Below, one piece after another: positions 47,001 to 56,824 of a stretch of 64,000 nt of DNA. Source of the DNA: JAQBQB01 sp963846925 (GTDB lineage: Bacteria > Gemmatimonadota > Gemmatimonadetes > Gemmatimonadales > Gemmatimonadaceae); assembly GCA_963846925.1 (NCBI GenBank), contig CAWJXW010000014.1, forward strand, positions 248,001 to 312,000, read 5' to 3'. The translations under genes were made by a program, and so were the position numbers. Positions within the stretch are counted from its first letter, which is position 1. Each line of letters opens with the position of its first letter. Under the pieces are notes generated by a model, which was not told the origin of the DNA, made no database searches, and saw only the letters and a list, made by a program, of their open reading frames with translations.

Positions 47001-47530
47001 TCCCACGAGTTGTTCATGCGATACGCGACGCGGCGTCCGTCGGGCGAGATCTTGCCCTGATACGCGCGCGGGAGCGCCATCGGCGTCTCGACGCCGCCTT
47101 CGACGGGCACGGTCCAGAAGCGCGGCGCGGCACTCGGCGCCTCGGTCGCGCGCGACGAGTTGAAGACGATCGATTTGCCGTCGGGCGTCCAGCCTTGCAC
47201 GACGTCGGCGCCCGGGTGCCAGGTGAGGCGCTTCGGTTCACCGCCGTCCGCAGGGACGACGTAGACGTCGACGTTCCCGCCGTACTGCGCGCTGAACGCG
47301 ATCAGCTTGCCGTCGGGCGAGAACTTCGGGTTCTCGGTCGTTCCCTGGAAGCTCGTGACGCGGCGGGCCATGCCGCCGGCGCGGTCGACGGTCCAGATGT
47401 TGTTCGCGTAGGCGAACGCGATCTGCGTCTTGCTCACGGTGGGGGTGCGCAGCATGCGCGTTTGGGCGCCGGCACTGAGCGCGGCGAAGGCCGCAATCGC
47501 GGCCGCGAACACCATGGAGGAGCGACGCAT
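44017..47530 (-). CDS. Tricorn-like S41 peptidase with TolB propellers, heavily frame-shifted
   Basis: About 1,170 residues. A signal peptide (AAIAAFAALSAGAQ) and two TolB-like propellers with many blade motifs (SKTQIAFAYANNIWTVDRAG, NPKFSPDGKLIAFSAQYGGN, NPAWSPDGKWIAYAKHLNSL, LAVPGIPERQYSNLKAGAAG) come first. A PDZ domain (VDVRVGDYILAINGQDLKAP) and the S41 domain follow (AYVYLPNTGQPGYTSFNRYY, then the nucleophile Ser in INEMAGSGGD, KIGTLVGKRTWGGLV). That is the order of tricorn proteases, which trim oligopeptides. The pieces change frame at least ten times (for example near 46730, 46520, 46030, 45780, 45380, 45110, 44770, 44690, 44370, 44120), more than any other gene here. Confidence 0.85.
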
Positions 47531-47642
47531 AGGTCAGGGGAAAGGGACGGGGGTAAGCATCGCTTCCGTACCCTCGGCCGTCCAGCCCAAAGCGCCGACG
47601 AGCCGGTTGACGCTGACCGTCGAGCGGGCCAATCTCCCCCGG

Positions 47643-48494
47643 ATGTCCCACATCGAAAACGTCTCCGACACCGCCCGGTGGGTGGCCGTCTACCGGGCCA
47701 TGGAGACGGCTCGCGCGGACGCGATCTTCCGGGACCCGTTCGCCGCCCGCCTGGCCGGCGAAAAGGGCGAGGCGATCGTCGACTCGATGAAGCGCGGACG
47801 CCAGATGGCCTGGGCGATGATCGTCCGCACGGCCGTCTTCGACGAAATCATCGAAGCGCAGATCCGCGCCGGCGCCGACCAGATCGTGAATCTCGCGGCT
47901 GGGCTCGACACCCGTCCCTGGCGCATGAAGCTCCCGCCCGACCTTCGCTGGATCGACGTGGACCTCCCCGGCATCCTCGACTACAAGCTCGAGACGATGC
48001 GCGGCGAGACGCCGCTCTGCCGGTACGAGGGAGTCCGCGCGGACCTGCGAGAGCCGGCGGTGCGCGAAGAGCTGTTCGCCCGGCTGAGCGCCCAGTCGCG
48101 TCGTACCCTCGTCGTCACCGAAGGGTTGCTCATCTATCTCACGCCGGACCAGGTGGGCGCCCTCGCCGCCGACCTGCATCGCCCGCCGAGCTTCCATTCC
48201 TGGTTGATCGACCTGGCCCGTCCGGAGCTGCTCGCGATGATGCAGCGCATGTGGGGCAAGTCGAGCGGCAACGTCAACGCGCCATTCCAGTTCGCTCCCG
48301 AGGAGAACACGAAGTTCTTCGAGCCATTCGGTTGGCGCGAAGTCGAGTTCCGCTCGTCGATGGACGAGGCGCGCCGGCTGAGTCGCGAGATGCCGATGAT
48401 GTGGCTCTGGCGCTTCCTCGGACGCCTGCGCTCGGCCGAGGTGCGGGAGAAGTTCAAGCGGTTTTCGGGGATCGTCCTGTTCGATCGAATCTGA
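47643..48494 (+). CDS. Class I SAM-dependent methyltransferase (LCM/ML2640-like)
   Basis: 283 residues from the ATG at 47643. The leucine carboxyl methyltransferase/O-methyltransferase family layout is visible: VSDTARWVAVYRAMETARAD, DPFAARLAG, the SAM loop QIVNLAAGLDTRPWRM, DLRWIDVDLPGILDYK, and VVTEGLLIYLTPDQVGALAA. This family methylates carboxyl or hydroxyl groups of small molecules and is common in actinobacterial secondary metabolism. There is no biosynthetic context here, so the substrate is open. It diverges from the tricorn-like gene by 112 bp. Confidence 0.87.
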   Translation: MSHIENVSDTARWVAVYRAMETARADAIFRDPFAARLAGEKGEAIVDSMKRGRQMAWAMIVRTAVFDEIIEAQIRAGADQIVNLAAGLDTRPWRMKLPPDLRWIDVDLPGILDYKLETMRGETPLCRYEGVRADLREPAVREELFARLSAQSRRTLVVTEGLLIYLTPDQVGALAADLHRPPSFHSWLIDLARPELLAMMQRMWGKSSGNVNAPFQFAPEENTKFFEPFGWREVEFRSSMDEARRLSREMPMMWLWRFLGRLRSAEVREKFKRFSGIVLFDRI

Positions 48495-48524
48495 GAAAAT
48501 CACCCAACTGACGGAGTCGAACGC

Positions 48525-49040
48525 ATGCAACCGACGATGATTGTCTTGCGTCTTTTTCACATTTTTTCCGGAGTGCTGTGGGTCGGCGGTGTCGCGATGC
48601 TTTCCTGGTTCATCCTTCCCGCCGTGGTGGGCAGCGGTCCGGCGGGCGGTGGCGTGATGAAGTTCCTCCTGGTGAAAACGAAGTTCGGTCCCTATTTCCC
48701 GGCGCTCGGCGGACTCACGATTCTCTCGGGGATCTTCATGTATTGGTGGGACGCGTCGCGATCGAACGGCGCGTTCTACTCATCGCCGATGGGCATGACG
48801 CTCGGGGTCGGCGGACTGGCGGGCGTCATCGCGTTGATCTTCGGCGGTGCGGTCGTCGGCCGCGCCACGGCTGGCATGGCGAAGATCTTCCGGGCGGTCG
48901 ACGCACAGGGCGGCCCGCCCACGGCCGAGCAGACCGCCGAGCTCATGGCGCTTCGGGCCAAGGTCGGCTGGGCCGCCAAGATCGTGCTGCCACTGCTGCT
49001 CATCGCGGTGATCGCGATGGCCATCGCGCGCTACGTCTGA
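48525..49040 (+). CDS. Four-helix membrane protein, CopD/DUF2269-like
   Basis: 171 residues, GGAG 8 nt before the ATG. Four membrane helices: about 5-28 (LRLFHIFSGVLWVGGVAMLS), 53-73, 85-108 and 150-169. The HxxSGVLWVGG pattern in the first helix, with a conserved His, resembles the haem- or copper-binding first helix of CopD/DUF2269/HemJ-like proteins. No other metal ligand is certain. It sits 30 bp after the methyltransferase and 28 bp before the M20 gene, so the three may be co-transcribed. Confidence 0.65.
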   Translation: MQPTMIVLRLFHIFSGVLWVGGVAMLSWFILPAVVGSGPAGGGVMKFLLVKTKFGPYFPALGGLTILSGIFMYWWDASRSNGAFYSSPMGMTLGVGGLAGVIALIFGGAVVGRATAGMAKIFRAVDAQGGPPTAEQTAELMALRAKVGWAAKIVLPLLLIAVIAMAIARYV

Positions 49041-49067
49041 TTCGCACTCTACATCGAGGGCACTCGA

Positions 49068-50507
49068 ATGATTCGCTCGCGATGCTGCGCCGCGCTCCTC
49101 TGCGTCACCGCGTTGTCAGCCGCGGCCGCGCAGGAAACACCCACCGAGCGCGACTCCGCTCGCGACGTCGTCCGCAAGCTCGACTCGCTCGAGAAATCGC
49201 TCGACCTTCCCGCGCTCGTCGCCAAGCTCACCGGCCCGAACTCGGCGCGCGACCAGGTCGCCGCGCGCGCCAAGGAGCTCATGGACACCGAGCTCCTCGC
49301 GCTGGGCGACGACATCACGAAGCATCCCGAGATCGGCTTCGAGGAGAAGCGGTCGGTGCAGATCCTCACCGACTATCTCAAGAAGCACGACTTCACCGTG
49401 CAGATGGGAACGCCGGGTCTGCCGACCGCGTTCGTCGCGCGCTACACCAAGGCGACCGGCGCGCCGAACCTCGGCGTGATCCTCGAGTACGACGCGCTGC
49501 GCGGCACCAAGGGCGCGTTTCACGGCGACCAGCACAGCACGCAGGGGCCGATCGGCATCGCCGCCGCCGTCGCGATCGCCGAGTATCTGACGAAGACGAA
49601 GACGCCGGGAACGGTCACCGTGTTCGGCGCGCCGGGCGAAGAGATGATGCCGCCCAACGCGAAGACCGTGATGTACGAGTCGAAGGTGTTCGACGGCATG
49701 GACGTGCTCGTGCGCAGCCATTCGACGAGCGCGACGAGTCGTCCGGCGGCGGGCTTCGGCACGTGCTGCATGAACATCGACGGCGTGAAGTACACGTTCA
49801 GCGGCGCGCCGGCGCACCAGCTCACGGCGTGGAACGGACGCAACGCGCTCACCGCGGTGATCCACCTGTTCAACAACATCGACGCGATGCGCAGCAACAT
49901 CCGTCCTGAGGCGCGCATCCAGGGCGTGATCACCGAAGGGCGGCGCGGCGCCGAACGTCGTGCCCGATCAGCACGGCGGCGGACTTCTACATCCGCTATC
50001 CGGACGAGGTGTATCTCGCGCAGGAGCTCGCAGATGGTCGACGACGCCGCGCGCGCCGCGGCGCTCGCGACGGGAACGAAGGTCAAGATCGACCACTACG
50101 GCCAGAATCGCGACGGCGTGGGCGTCGGCTCGCTCAACGAGGTCGCGTTCGCGTACATGAAGAAGTACGGCGGCCACGGGCGTCGCAGCCCGAGCCGGGC
50201 AAGCCGCAGGGCTACGAGGAGACGGGCAGCGTCTCGAGCGCGATCCCGGGCATCGGGTTCAGCGCGAAGACGTCGAACGCGCCGAACCACACGTACGAGA
50301 TGGAGCCGGACGCGCTCGTCGCCGGTTGGCCATCGCGGGTTCGTCGTCGACGCGCAGGCGATGGCGGCGTTGCTGTTCGACTTCGCGACGCGCGCCGACT
50401 ATCGCGCGACGGTCAAGCGCGAGTTCGACACGATTCGCGGGCTGCACACCGAGTATCTCGAGGATCTCAAGAAGATGTACGTCCTTCCCAAGGTCCCCGA
50501 GCCGTAG
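49068..50507 (+). CDS. Secreted M20-family amidohydrolase (AbgB-like), frame-shifted
   Basis: About 479 residues, GAGGG upstream of the ATG, signal peptide ending SAAAAQ. M20 landmarks: HPEIGFEEKRSVQILTDYLK, YDALRGTKGAFHGDQHSTQG, the catalytic Glu region FGAPGEEMMPP, the dimerisation lid domain from about 220, and the final FVVDAQAMAALLFDFATRAD. Two stretches (49937-50033 and 50182-50322) read in other frames; restored they give APNVVPDQHGGADFYIRYPD and KPQGYEETGSVSSAIPGIGF. The net frame is recovered, typical of small consensus errors. These enzymes cleave N-acyl or aminobenzoyl-glutamate-type amides. Confidence 0.87.
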   Translation: MIRSRCCAALLCVTALSAAAAQETPTERDSARDVVRKLDSLEKSLDLPALVAKLTGPNSARDQVAARAKELMDTELLALGDDITKHPEIGFEEKRSVQILTDYLKKHDFTVQMGTPGLPTAFVARYTKATGAPNLGVILEYDALRGTKGAFHGDQHSTQGPIGIAAAVAIAEYLTKTKTPGTVTVFGAPGEEMMPPNAKTVMYESKVFDGMDVLVRSHSTSATSRPAAGFGTCCMNIDGVKYTFSGAPAHQLTAWNGRNALTAVIHLFNNIDAMRSNIRPEARIQGVITEGRRGAERRARSARRRTSTSAIRTRCISRRSSQMVDDAARAAALATGTKVKIDHYGQNRDGVGVGSLNEVAFAYMKKYGGHGRRSPSRASRRATRRRAASRARSRASGSARRRRTRRTTRTRWSRTRSSPVGHRGFVVDAQAMAALLFDFATRADYRATVKREFDTIRGLHTEYLEDLKKMYVLPKVPEP

Positions 50508-50542
50508 CCAACCCTTTGCTCGTATCGGATGTCTATACGAGC

Positions 50543-50875
50543 ATGTCGCCTTCGCAGACGCCGCTTCTCCAGGGTACGCTCGACCTTCTGATCCTGAAGT
50601 GCCTGACGCTGACCGACATGCACGGACTCGGCGTCGCGCGGCGGATCGCGCAGATCACGGGTGGCGCGTACGACGTCAAGCCGGGCTCGCTCTTTCCCGC
50701 TCTCCACCGGCTCGAGGAGAACGGCTGGGTTGTGTCGACGTGGGGTGAGTCGGAGAACAATCGGCGGGCCAAGTTCTACCGCCTCACGAAGGCCGGCCGT
50801 CTCCGGCTGTCCGAAGAGACCGACGAGTGGAAGCGGGTCTCCGCGGCGATGACGCTCGCGCTCCGGTCGAGCTGA
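50543..50875 (+). CDS. PadR family transcriptional regulator
   Basis: 110 residues. The PadR winged helix is complete: LLQGTLDLLILKCLTLTDMH, GLGVARRIAQITGGAYDVKP, GSLFPALHRLEENGWVVSTW, and NNRRAKFYRLTKAGRLRLSE. It lacks the long C-terminal dimerisation helices of full PadR and belongs to the short form found in front of MacB-like permeases. The permease gene starts 8 bp downstream, so it probably represses its own operon until a ligand, perhaps a toxic compound, releases it. Confidence 0.92.
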   Translation: MSPSQTPLLQGTLDLLILKCLTLTDMHGLGVARRIAQITGGAYDVKPGSLFPALHRLEENGWVVSTWGESENNRRAKFYRLTKAGRLRLSEETDEWKRVSAAMTLALRSS

Positions 50876-50883
50876 GCGAGCGT

Positions 50884-53542
50884 ATGGACATCGCCCGGAT
50901 CATCGCACGCACCGTCGCGTTCGTGCGCAACCTTTTTCATCGCGCTCGAGTCGACGATGCGCTCGATGAGGAGCTGCGCGCGTACGTCGCCGGTGTCGTC
51001 GCGGAAAAAGTGCGCGACGGCATGCCGCCTCGCGACGCCGAGCGTGCCGCGCGGCTCGAGCTTGGCGGCTACGACGTCGTCAAGGAAAAAGTGCGCGACA
51101 TTCGGACCGGCGCCCTGCTCGACGGCCTTCTCCGCGACTGTCGTTTCGCCGCGCGGACGCTGCGCAAGACGCCGGTGTTCACGGCCGTCGCCGTGATCGC
51201 GCTGGCCCTCGGGATCGGCGCGACGACGGCCATGCTCAGCGTCGTGCGCTCCGTGCTCGTCGAGCCGCTGTCGTACGCCGACGCCGATCGCCTCGCGGTC
51301 ATCCTCCACGACGGTCGGAACCCGGCGTCGCCGAGAAACTTCAATGACTGGCGCGCGCAGACGCGAAGCTTCTCCGACATGGCAGCCGCGGAATACTGGT
51401 CGCCGGATCTGACCAGCGGCGACAATCCGACACAGGTCCCGGCGCTGCGGATCACGAGCCGGATGCTGCCGATGCTCGGCGTCGCGCCATTGCTCGGAAG
51501 AGTGTTTTCGCCCGCGGAGGAGGAGCCCGGGAACGACCACGTTGTCGTGCTCGGCTATGGACTGTGGCAACGGATGTTCGGCGGGCGTCGCGACGTCCTC
51601 GGCTCGACGGTGTCCCTCGACGGCTCGATGTACACCGTCATCGGCGTGATGCCGAAATCGTTTGTGTTCGCGCCCTTTTGGAGGACCGACGCCGAGGTGT
51701 GGGCGCCGCTCGCCCTGGCGAATCGCCGCAACGACGGACAAAGCCTGCGCATCTTCGCGCGCCTTGCGCGTGGCGTCACGCTCGAGCGCGCGCGTGCCGA
51801 CCTCGGCGCCGTGACGGCGACGCTCGAAGCGAGAGACCCGGGGAGCAACAGGAACGTCGTCCTCACGCCGCTCAAGGAGAAAGTCGTCGGCAACATTCGC
51901 ACGCCGCTCCTCACGCTCCTCGTGGCGGTGACGTTCGTCCTGCTCACGGCGTGCGCCAACGTCGCGCACATGCTGCTGGCGCGAGCCGCCGCGCGGCAGC
52001 GCGAGTTGTCACTGCGCACGGCGCTCGGCGCCACCCGCGCGCGCCTCATCGCTCAGATGCTCGTCGAGAGCGTTTTGTTGGCGCTGCTCGGCGGCGGCGC
52101 CGGGTTCGCCTTGGCGGCGTGGGGGATTCACGCGCTCGTGGCGGCGAGTCCGGCCATCATTCCTCGCGTCGCCTCGGTAACGCTCGATGGCGGCGTTCTG
52201 GCGATCGCAGTCACCATCTCCGCGGCCACGGTCATCGTGTTCGGCCTTCTGCCGGCGCTTCGAGCCGCTCGCGTGGACCCCGTCGAAACGTTCCGCGACG
52301 GCGATCGGGCATCGAGCGAAGGGCGCGGTCGCGCGCGGGTTCGCAACGCGCTGGTCGCGTCCGAGTTCGCGCTCGCCCTCGTGCTGCTGATCGGCGCGGG
52401 GTTGATGATTCGCACGTTGATCGCGCTTCAGCGAATCGACCCTGGCTTCGATCCGCGCAACGTCGTTTCGATGATCGTCTCGACTGCCGGAACGCCCGCC
52501 GCGGACAGCGGGCGTCACGCGTCGTTCTACGACGGTTCCCTCGCGCGCGTTCGCGCCCTGCCGGGGGTCGAGTCGGCGAGCTACATCAACCATCGGCCGT
52601 TCGACGGCGACATGTGGGGGTTCGAGTTTCGTCTGGAGGGCGCGCCGCATCCGCGACCCGGCGATTGGCCTACCGCGACCTTTCGCGTCGTGTTCCCGCG
52701 CTACTTCGCGACGATGCGAATCCCGATCCTCCGCGGCCGCGACGTCGCGGAGACGGATCGACTGGACACGCCCGGCGTCGTCGTGATCAACGAGTTCATG
52801 GCGAAGACGCATTGGCCCGGTCTGGACCCGATCGGCCGACGCATCACCCTCGACGACTCGACCTGGCTCACCGTGGTCGGCATCGTCAAGGACAATGTGC
52901 GCGAATCGTTGTCGGCGCCGCACGAGGAGGAGATGTTCCTTTCATTCGCGCAACGGCCTGGGTATCTGAAGGGACTCGGCGCCTCTCGAACGATGACGCT
53001 GGTCGCGCGGGTCGCGTGCCCGCGCGCCGAGTGCGACGCGAGCGCCTTCGTGGCGCCGATACGCGACGCCATTCGATCCGTCGAGCGCAACGCGCCGATT
53101 TCGGCGGTGGCCACGTTCAGCGCACTTGCTCGAACCGCCACCGCGGAGTCGCGCTTCTATCTGCTGTTGCTCGCCGCGTTCGCCGCCATCGCCGTGGTCC
53201 TCGCGGCGGTTGGGATTTACGGCGTGATGGCCTACGCCGTCTCGAGGCGGACCCACGAGATCGGCATTCGGATCGCGCTCGGCGCCGAACCTGGATCCGT
53301 GATGCGCGCGGTCATCGGCGAGGGGGTTTCCATGGCGTCGATCGGTGCGGCCGTAGGGTCTGGCGACGGCGCTCGGGCTCACCCGGCTGATGCGCGGCAT
53401 CTTGTATGGCGTGAGTCCGCTCGACGTGTGGACGTTCGCCGCAGTGACGGCGTTGCTCGTCGCCGTCGCGCTGGTCGCGTCACTGGTGCCGGCGCGCCGG
53501 GCCACGCGGGTCGATCCGCTGATCGCGCTTCGCTCAGACTGA
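50884..53542 (+). CDS. MacB-like ABC permease with prefix domain (ADOP family)
   Basis: About 885 residues. The first 75 are the permease prefix domain (VDDALDEELRAYVAGVVAEK) that marks the PadR-linked orphan permeases. Then come two FtsX/MacB units, each a membrane helix, a large periplasmic MacB-PCD domain and three more helices: TVAVIALALGIGATTAM-type start, ELSLRTALGATRARLIAQML, then HEIGIRIALGAEPGSVMRAV. No ATPase is encoded nearby. One shift near 53355 moves the end into the frame reading GILYGVSPLDVWTFAAVTAL and PARRATRVDPLIALRSD, with stop at 53540-53542. Probably drug or lipoprotein export. Confidence 0.9.
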
Positions 53543-53567
53543 TTTCGATACCTCGCCGGCCATGAAA

Positions 53568-53603
53568 GAAAGCGCGCGCCGCATCGTGCCGGCGCGCGCT
53601 TTC
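53568..53603. terminator. Bidirectional terminator hairpin
   Basis: A perfect 14-bp stem (53568-53581 with 53590-53603; GAAAGCGCGCGCCG / CGGCGCGCGCTTTC) and an 8-nt loop lie between the convergent permease and flotillin genes. The A-run on one side and T-run on the other of the stem suit termination from both directions. Confidence 0.8.
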
Positions 53604-53607
53604 TGCA

Positions 53608-54997
53608 TCAGGCTCGGCAGCAAGCCTTATCGCTTTGCCGGGGACGACGGGAAGGAAGACGGCAGCGTTTGTTTCCCGTCGGTCTGCGGGGCGGTGCGGC
53701 AACCGGTGCGCTGGGTGCCGGGTTGTCCAACAACCCCCGCGACACGAGCTGAGCCGCGAGCACGGTCTGAATCACGCTCGTGATGTTGTTGGTCGTTGCC
53801 GTCGCCGCCCCGCCGGCCTCACCACCACCGGAGATCGTCACCATCTTCGCGTCGGACAGCGCGGCGGCGATGACAGGCGCGATCTGTGGCAGCATTTCGA
53901 TCTGTCGGTAGCGGAAGTACGACTCGCCGCCCACGGCGATCGCTTGATTCACCTTCTGGATTGCCTCGGCCTGCGCCTCGGAGATCTTGCGAATGCGAAT
54001 CGCCTCGGCGTCCGCGCCCGCCTCGGCCTCGAGGCGCACCCGCGCCGCATCGGCCTTGGCCTGCGCGATTTGCGTCGCGTCGAGTTCGGCGGTGCGCTGA
54101 AGACCGGACGCCTCTTGCCGTTTTGCTTCAGCCTGCGCGACCAGCGCCGCGTTGCTTGCTTTGGTTTGTTCGAGCTCTCGCGTCTTGTCCGAGATCGCGC
54201 GCTCGGCCTCGAGCTGCGCTTCCTTCGCGCGGCGCGTTTGGGTCGCAGCCACGATGTCCGCGTTCGCCTGGGCCACCGCCGCGGACTGCCGGCGTCGGGC
54301 CTCGGCCACTTCCGACTGAACGACCTTGATGTTCAGCGAATTGAAGATGAGCCCAAGGTCGGTCAACTCGCGCGAGCACGCTTTGCGAATGATCACGGCG
54401 AGCGGATCGTCCTCGTCCTCGATCGCCGCCGGCCTCGCCGGCCATGAGCGCGGTCGGGATCACGCGCACCGGCACGACCGCCGCGGATTCGCCCGGCGGC
54501 AGCGCGTGGAGCGGCGCCGCCTTGGCGGAAAAGAGTTGGTCGTGCGTGAGCAGGTTCATCGCACGGCGCCCCGAGCTGGAGAGCAGGTCGGTGAGCGTGC
54601 TGAGTTGGTCGGCGTCGCTCTTCGAAAAGAAGCGGTTCGCCGCGGTCTTGATCAACGCGTCCGTGTCGCCGACCGAGACGATGGCACTCGCGAGCACGCG
54701 CACCTTGATCGGCGCCGGGGTGCCGCCCGAGTCGACGTCAGCCGTCTGGTCGGTGATGTCCAGGTCGATGTTGATGACTTTGCTGGAGATCGTCGTGCCC
54801 GTCGTGAGCAGCGGGATTTCCTTGGACTTGCCCGGCCCGCGATAGATGACGGTGCCGCCGGCCAGCCAGCTGACCAGGCGGATCGTGCCGGCTTCGACGT
54901 TGCGCAGCAGACTGGCGACGATCGTCGGGATGACGATGAGCACGAACCCGACGACGATGAGCCCGATGAGCATGGGGCTAGAAAGTAGGCCTGACAT
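53608..54997 (-). CDS. Flotillin/SPFH-domain protein, frame-shifted
   Basis: About 460 residues. An N-terminal membrane segment (LIGLIVVGFVLIVIPTIVAS) precedes the SPFH domain (VEAGTIRLVSWLAGGTVIYR, INIDLDITDQTADVDSGGTP, IVSVGDTDALIKTAANRFFS). After a shift near 54430 the protein continues RELTDLGLIFNSLNIKVVQS and a long Ala/Glu-rich coiled coil (EARRRQSAAVAQANADIVAA) as in flotillins, with an Ala/Pro tail. Flotillins organise membrane microdomains. The NfeD-like gene 28 bp upstream is the standard partner, as FloT-YuaF in Bacillus. The last 30 residues may be in a wrong frame. Confidence 0.88.
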
Positions 54998-55024
54998 GTG
55001 CGACTCCCCGAAGAGAGAATGTTG

Positions 55025-55681
55025 TTAGAGGATTGAGACCGTACAACTCTGCTTGGCCGCGTTCACGTCGTCGATGCGAAGCCGCTGTCCGGCGCGAACG
55101 CGACCGCCGAGCACACGGTCCTGCGGCTGCAACGTCGCGAGAATCTGTAGCACTTGCCCGTCGACCTCGAGTGACACGATGCCTTGCCCGTTGTCGTCGA
55201 ACGCGCTGACAGCGACAGCCTCGTCGGCCACCGCGCTCTCGAGAGTCGCCGCCGGCCGCGACGCGAATCGCATCGCGAAGTTCCAAAGCGGTGTTACGAG
55301 AAATCGCTCGAACGCGACCGCGCCGACGGCCGCGGCGGCGAGCAACGCCGGTCCCGGAAGCACCGGGTGCAGCATCGCACCGGTCGCACCGAAACCGAGC
55401 ATGAGGCTGAACAGGAAGCGCGGCGACGTGATGAGCCAAAACGTGCGGCCTGCCACGCCGCTCGTGTGCGCGTGACCGCTGCGAACAGCGCCCGCGTGCG
55501 AGTGACCATGGGCGACGCCGTGAACGTGGCCCGTCGTTCCGCCGTGAACGTGGCCCGTCGTTCCGCCATGTCCGTGCGCAGCGCCGACGTGGTGGCCTCC
55601 GCCTCGACTCCCGAGGCCACCGAGCGCCATGGCCGTGAAGCCGACCGCGCCCAGCACCATGCTCGAGATGTAGAGATCCAT
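55025..55681 (-). CDS. NfeD/YuaF-like membrane protein with His-rich loop
   Basis: 218 residues from the ATG at 55681; the frame extends to 55747 without support. TM1 (LYISSMVLGAVGFTAMALGG) is followed by a loop of about 55 residues with some 17 histidines and the tandem repeat HGGTTGHVHGGTTGHVHG. TM2 and TM3 (FLFSLMLGFGATGAM, ALLAAAAVGAVAFERFLVTP) come next. The C-terminal OB-like domain (GQGIVSLEVDGQVLQILATL, GGRVRAGQRLRIDDV) is the NfeD hallmark. NfeD proteins stabilise flotillins. The His-rich loop suggests binding of zinc, nickel or copper, which I infer only from composition. Confidence 0.75.
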   Translation of the reverse strand: MDLYISSMVLGAVGFTAMALGGLGSRGGGHHVGAAHGHGGTTGHVHGGTTGHVHGVAHGHSHAGAVRSGHAHTSGVAGRTFWLITSPRFLFSLMLGFGATGAMLHPVLPGPALLAAAAVGAVAFERFLVTPLWNFAMRFASRPAATLESAVADEAVAVSAFDDNGQGIVSLEVDGQVLQILATLQPQDRVLGGRVRAGQRLRIDDVNAAKQSCTVSIL

Positions 55682-55868
55682 TGTTCGGGATTTCGTGGAG
55701 GTCCAACGACCAGACACACAACGGAGCACCCGATCACGAAGTTGCAAGCGTCGCGATGTGGCCGTGGCTTAGCGAGTTATGCTACCGCGCCCGCCGCGCT
55801 TCGGTAACTGGCATTCGCCTTCTTTGTTCGGCGAGGCCGGATTTCGGCCACTTGCGGTTTCCGAGACG

Positions 55869-56753
55869 CTACTTGAGCGCCGCTTCGACGAACGCGACGG
55901 CCTCCGGTCCCCAGATGTGCATGCCCGGGGCGCCGCCGAAGCAATGCGCCTGCTGCGCTTCCGGGCCGACGGCAGGGAAGACCTTCACCCGGTTGACCGG
56001 ATTTCGACGCGTGAGAATCGGTCCGAGCACTTTCGCCGGCTCGAGGCTCGCGTCCTTCGCCGGTTGAATTAGGAAAACCGGAATGTCGATCTTCGATACG
56101 GCGTCTTTGAGTCGCGCCTGCAGGTCCGGGCTGTTGTTCCAGCTCAGCGCCGCGGGCGAGATCGGCACGGCGGCCCGATATCCGACGTGCCGCGTGGCGC
56201 CGAAGATCGTTTGAATGCCGCCGAACGAGCAGCCGGCCACCACGAGTCGCGTCGTGTCCACGAACGGCTGTCTCTTCAGAAAGGCGAGACCCGCGAGCTG
56301 GTCGTCGACCTGCGACGTCTCGAGAAGGTGAACGCCGAGGCGGAGCCCGGCCGCTTGTCCGTGCAGCGACGACTCCTGCTGAATCGACTCTCTGATGTAT
56401 TCGCCTTGCGAATCACTGTGTCCGCGACGCATCGGCGCGAAGACCGCGAACCCGGCGGGAACGAATACGGCGGCGACTGAGTCGAACTGTGGACCGCCAC
56501 CCGGATCTGGCTCGCTCCCGTGGTTCCAGAGGACGGCCGGAAAAGGCCCCGCCCCTGGTGGCTGGTAGAGATAGCCCGCCAGCGTCAGCTCACCGCTCTT
56601 GAAGGTGACGTGGCGCTTGTTGAACGGCGCGGCCTGCGCGGAAGCCGGCGCGGCCCATACGACGATCGCCGCGGTCGCGAGAATCCGTCGTCGCCACCGC
56701 TCGACGGAAGTCACTCTGCTGTCACATGTCGAATGCAATGCCGATCCTCTCAA
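55869..56753 (-). CDS. Secreted alpha/beta hydrolase (dienelactone hydrolase-like)
   Basis: 294 residues from 56753; a GTG at 56714 gives a tighter signal peptide (ILATAAIVVWAAPASAQAAP) and may be the real start. The fold is shown by AGYLYQPPGAGPFPAVLWNH (oxyanion His-Gly), FAVFAPMRRGHSDSQG, the nucleophile Ser in VVAGCSFGGIQTIFG, an Asp in FLIQPAKDASLEP, and the final His in GGAPGMHIWGPEAVAFVE. Related proteins hydrolyse esters or short peptides. The substrate is unknown. Confidence 0.82.
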   Translation of the reverse strand: MRGSALHSTCDSRVTSVERWRRRILATAAIVVWAAPASAQAAPFNKRHVTFKSGELTLAGYLYQPPGAGPFPAVLWNHGSEPDPGGGPQFDSVAAVFVPAGFAVFAPMRRGHSDSQGEYIRESIQQESSLHGQAAGLRLGVHLLETSQVDDQLAGLAFLKRQPFVDTTRLVVAGCSFGGIQTIFGATRHVGYRAAVPISPAALSWNNSPDLQARLKDAVSKIDIPVFLIQPAKDASLEPAKVLGPILTRRNPVNRVKVFPAVGPEAQQAHCFGGAPGMHIWGPEAVAFVEAALK

Positions 56754-56824
56754 CGACCCGATTGGGATGTATTCGATATCTCAACGCCGCGTCGCGCAAG
56801 GCGTGGGATCTTGGCGCGAGCCGC

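Noticed and set aside
51564..53390. 608-aa plus-strand frame within the first permease
   Set aside because: Out-of-frame shadow dominated by Arg and Asp; the permease frame carries all conserved helices.
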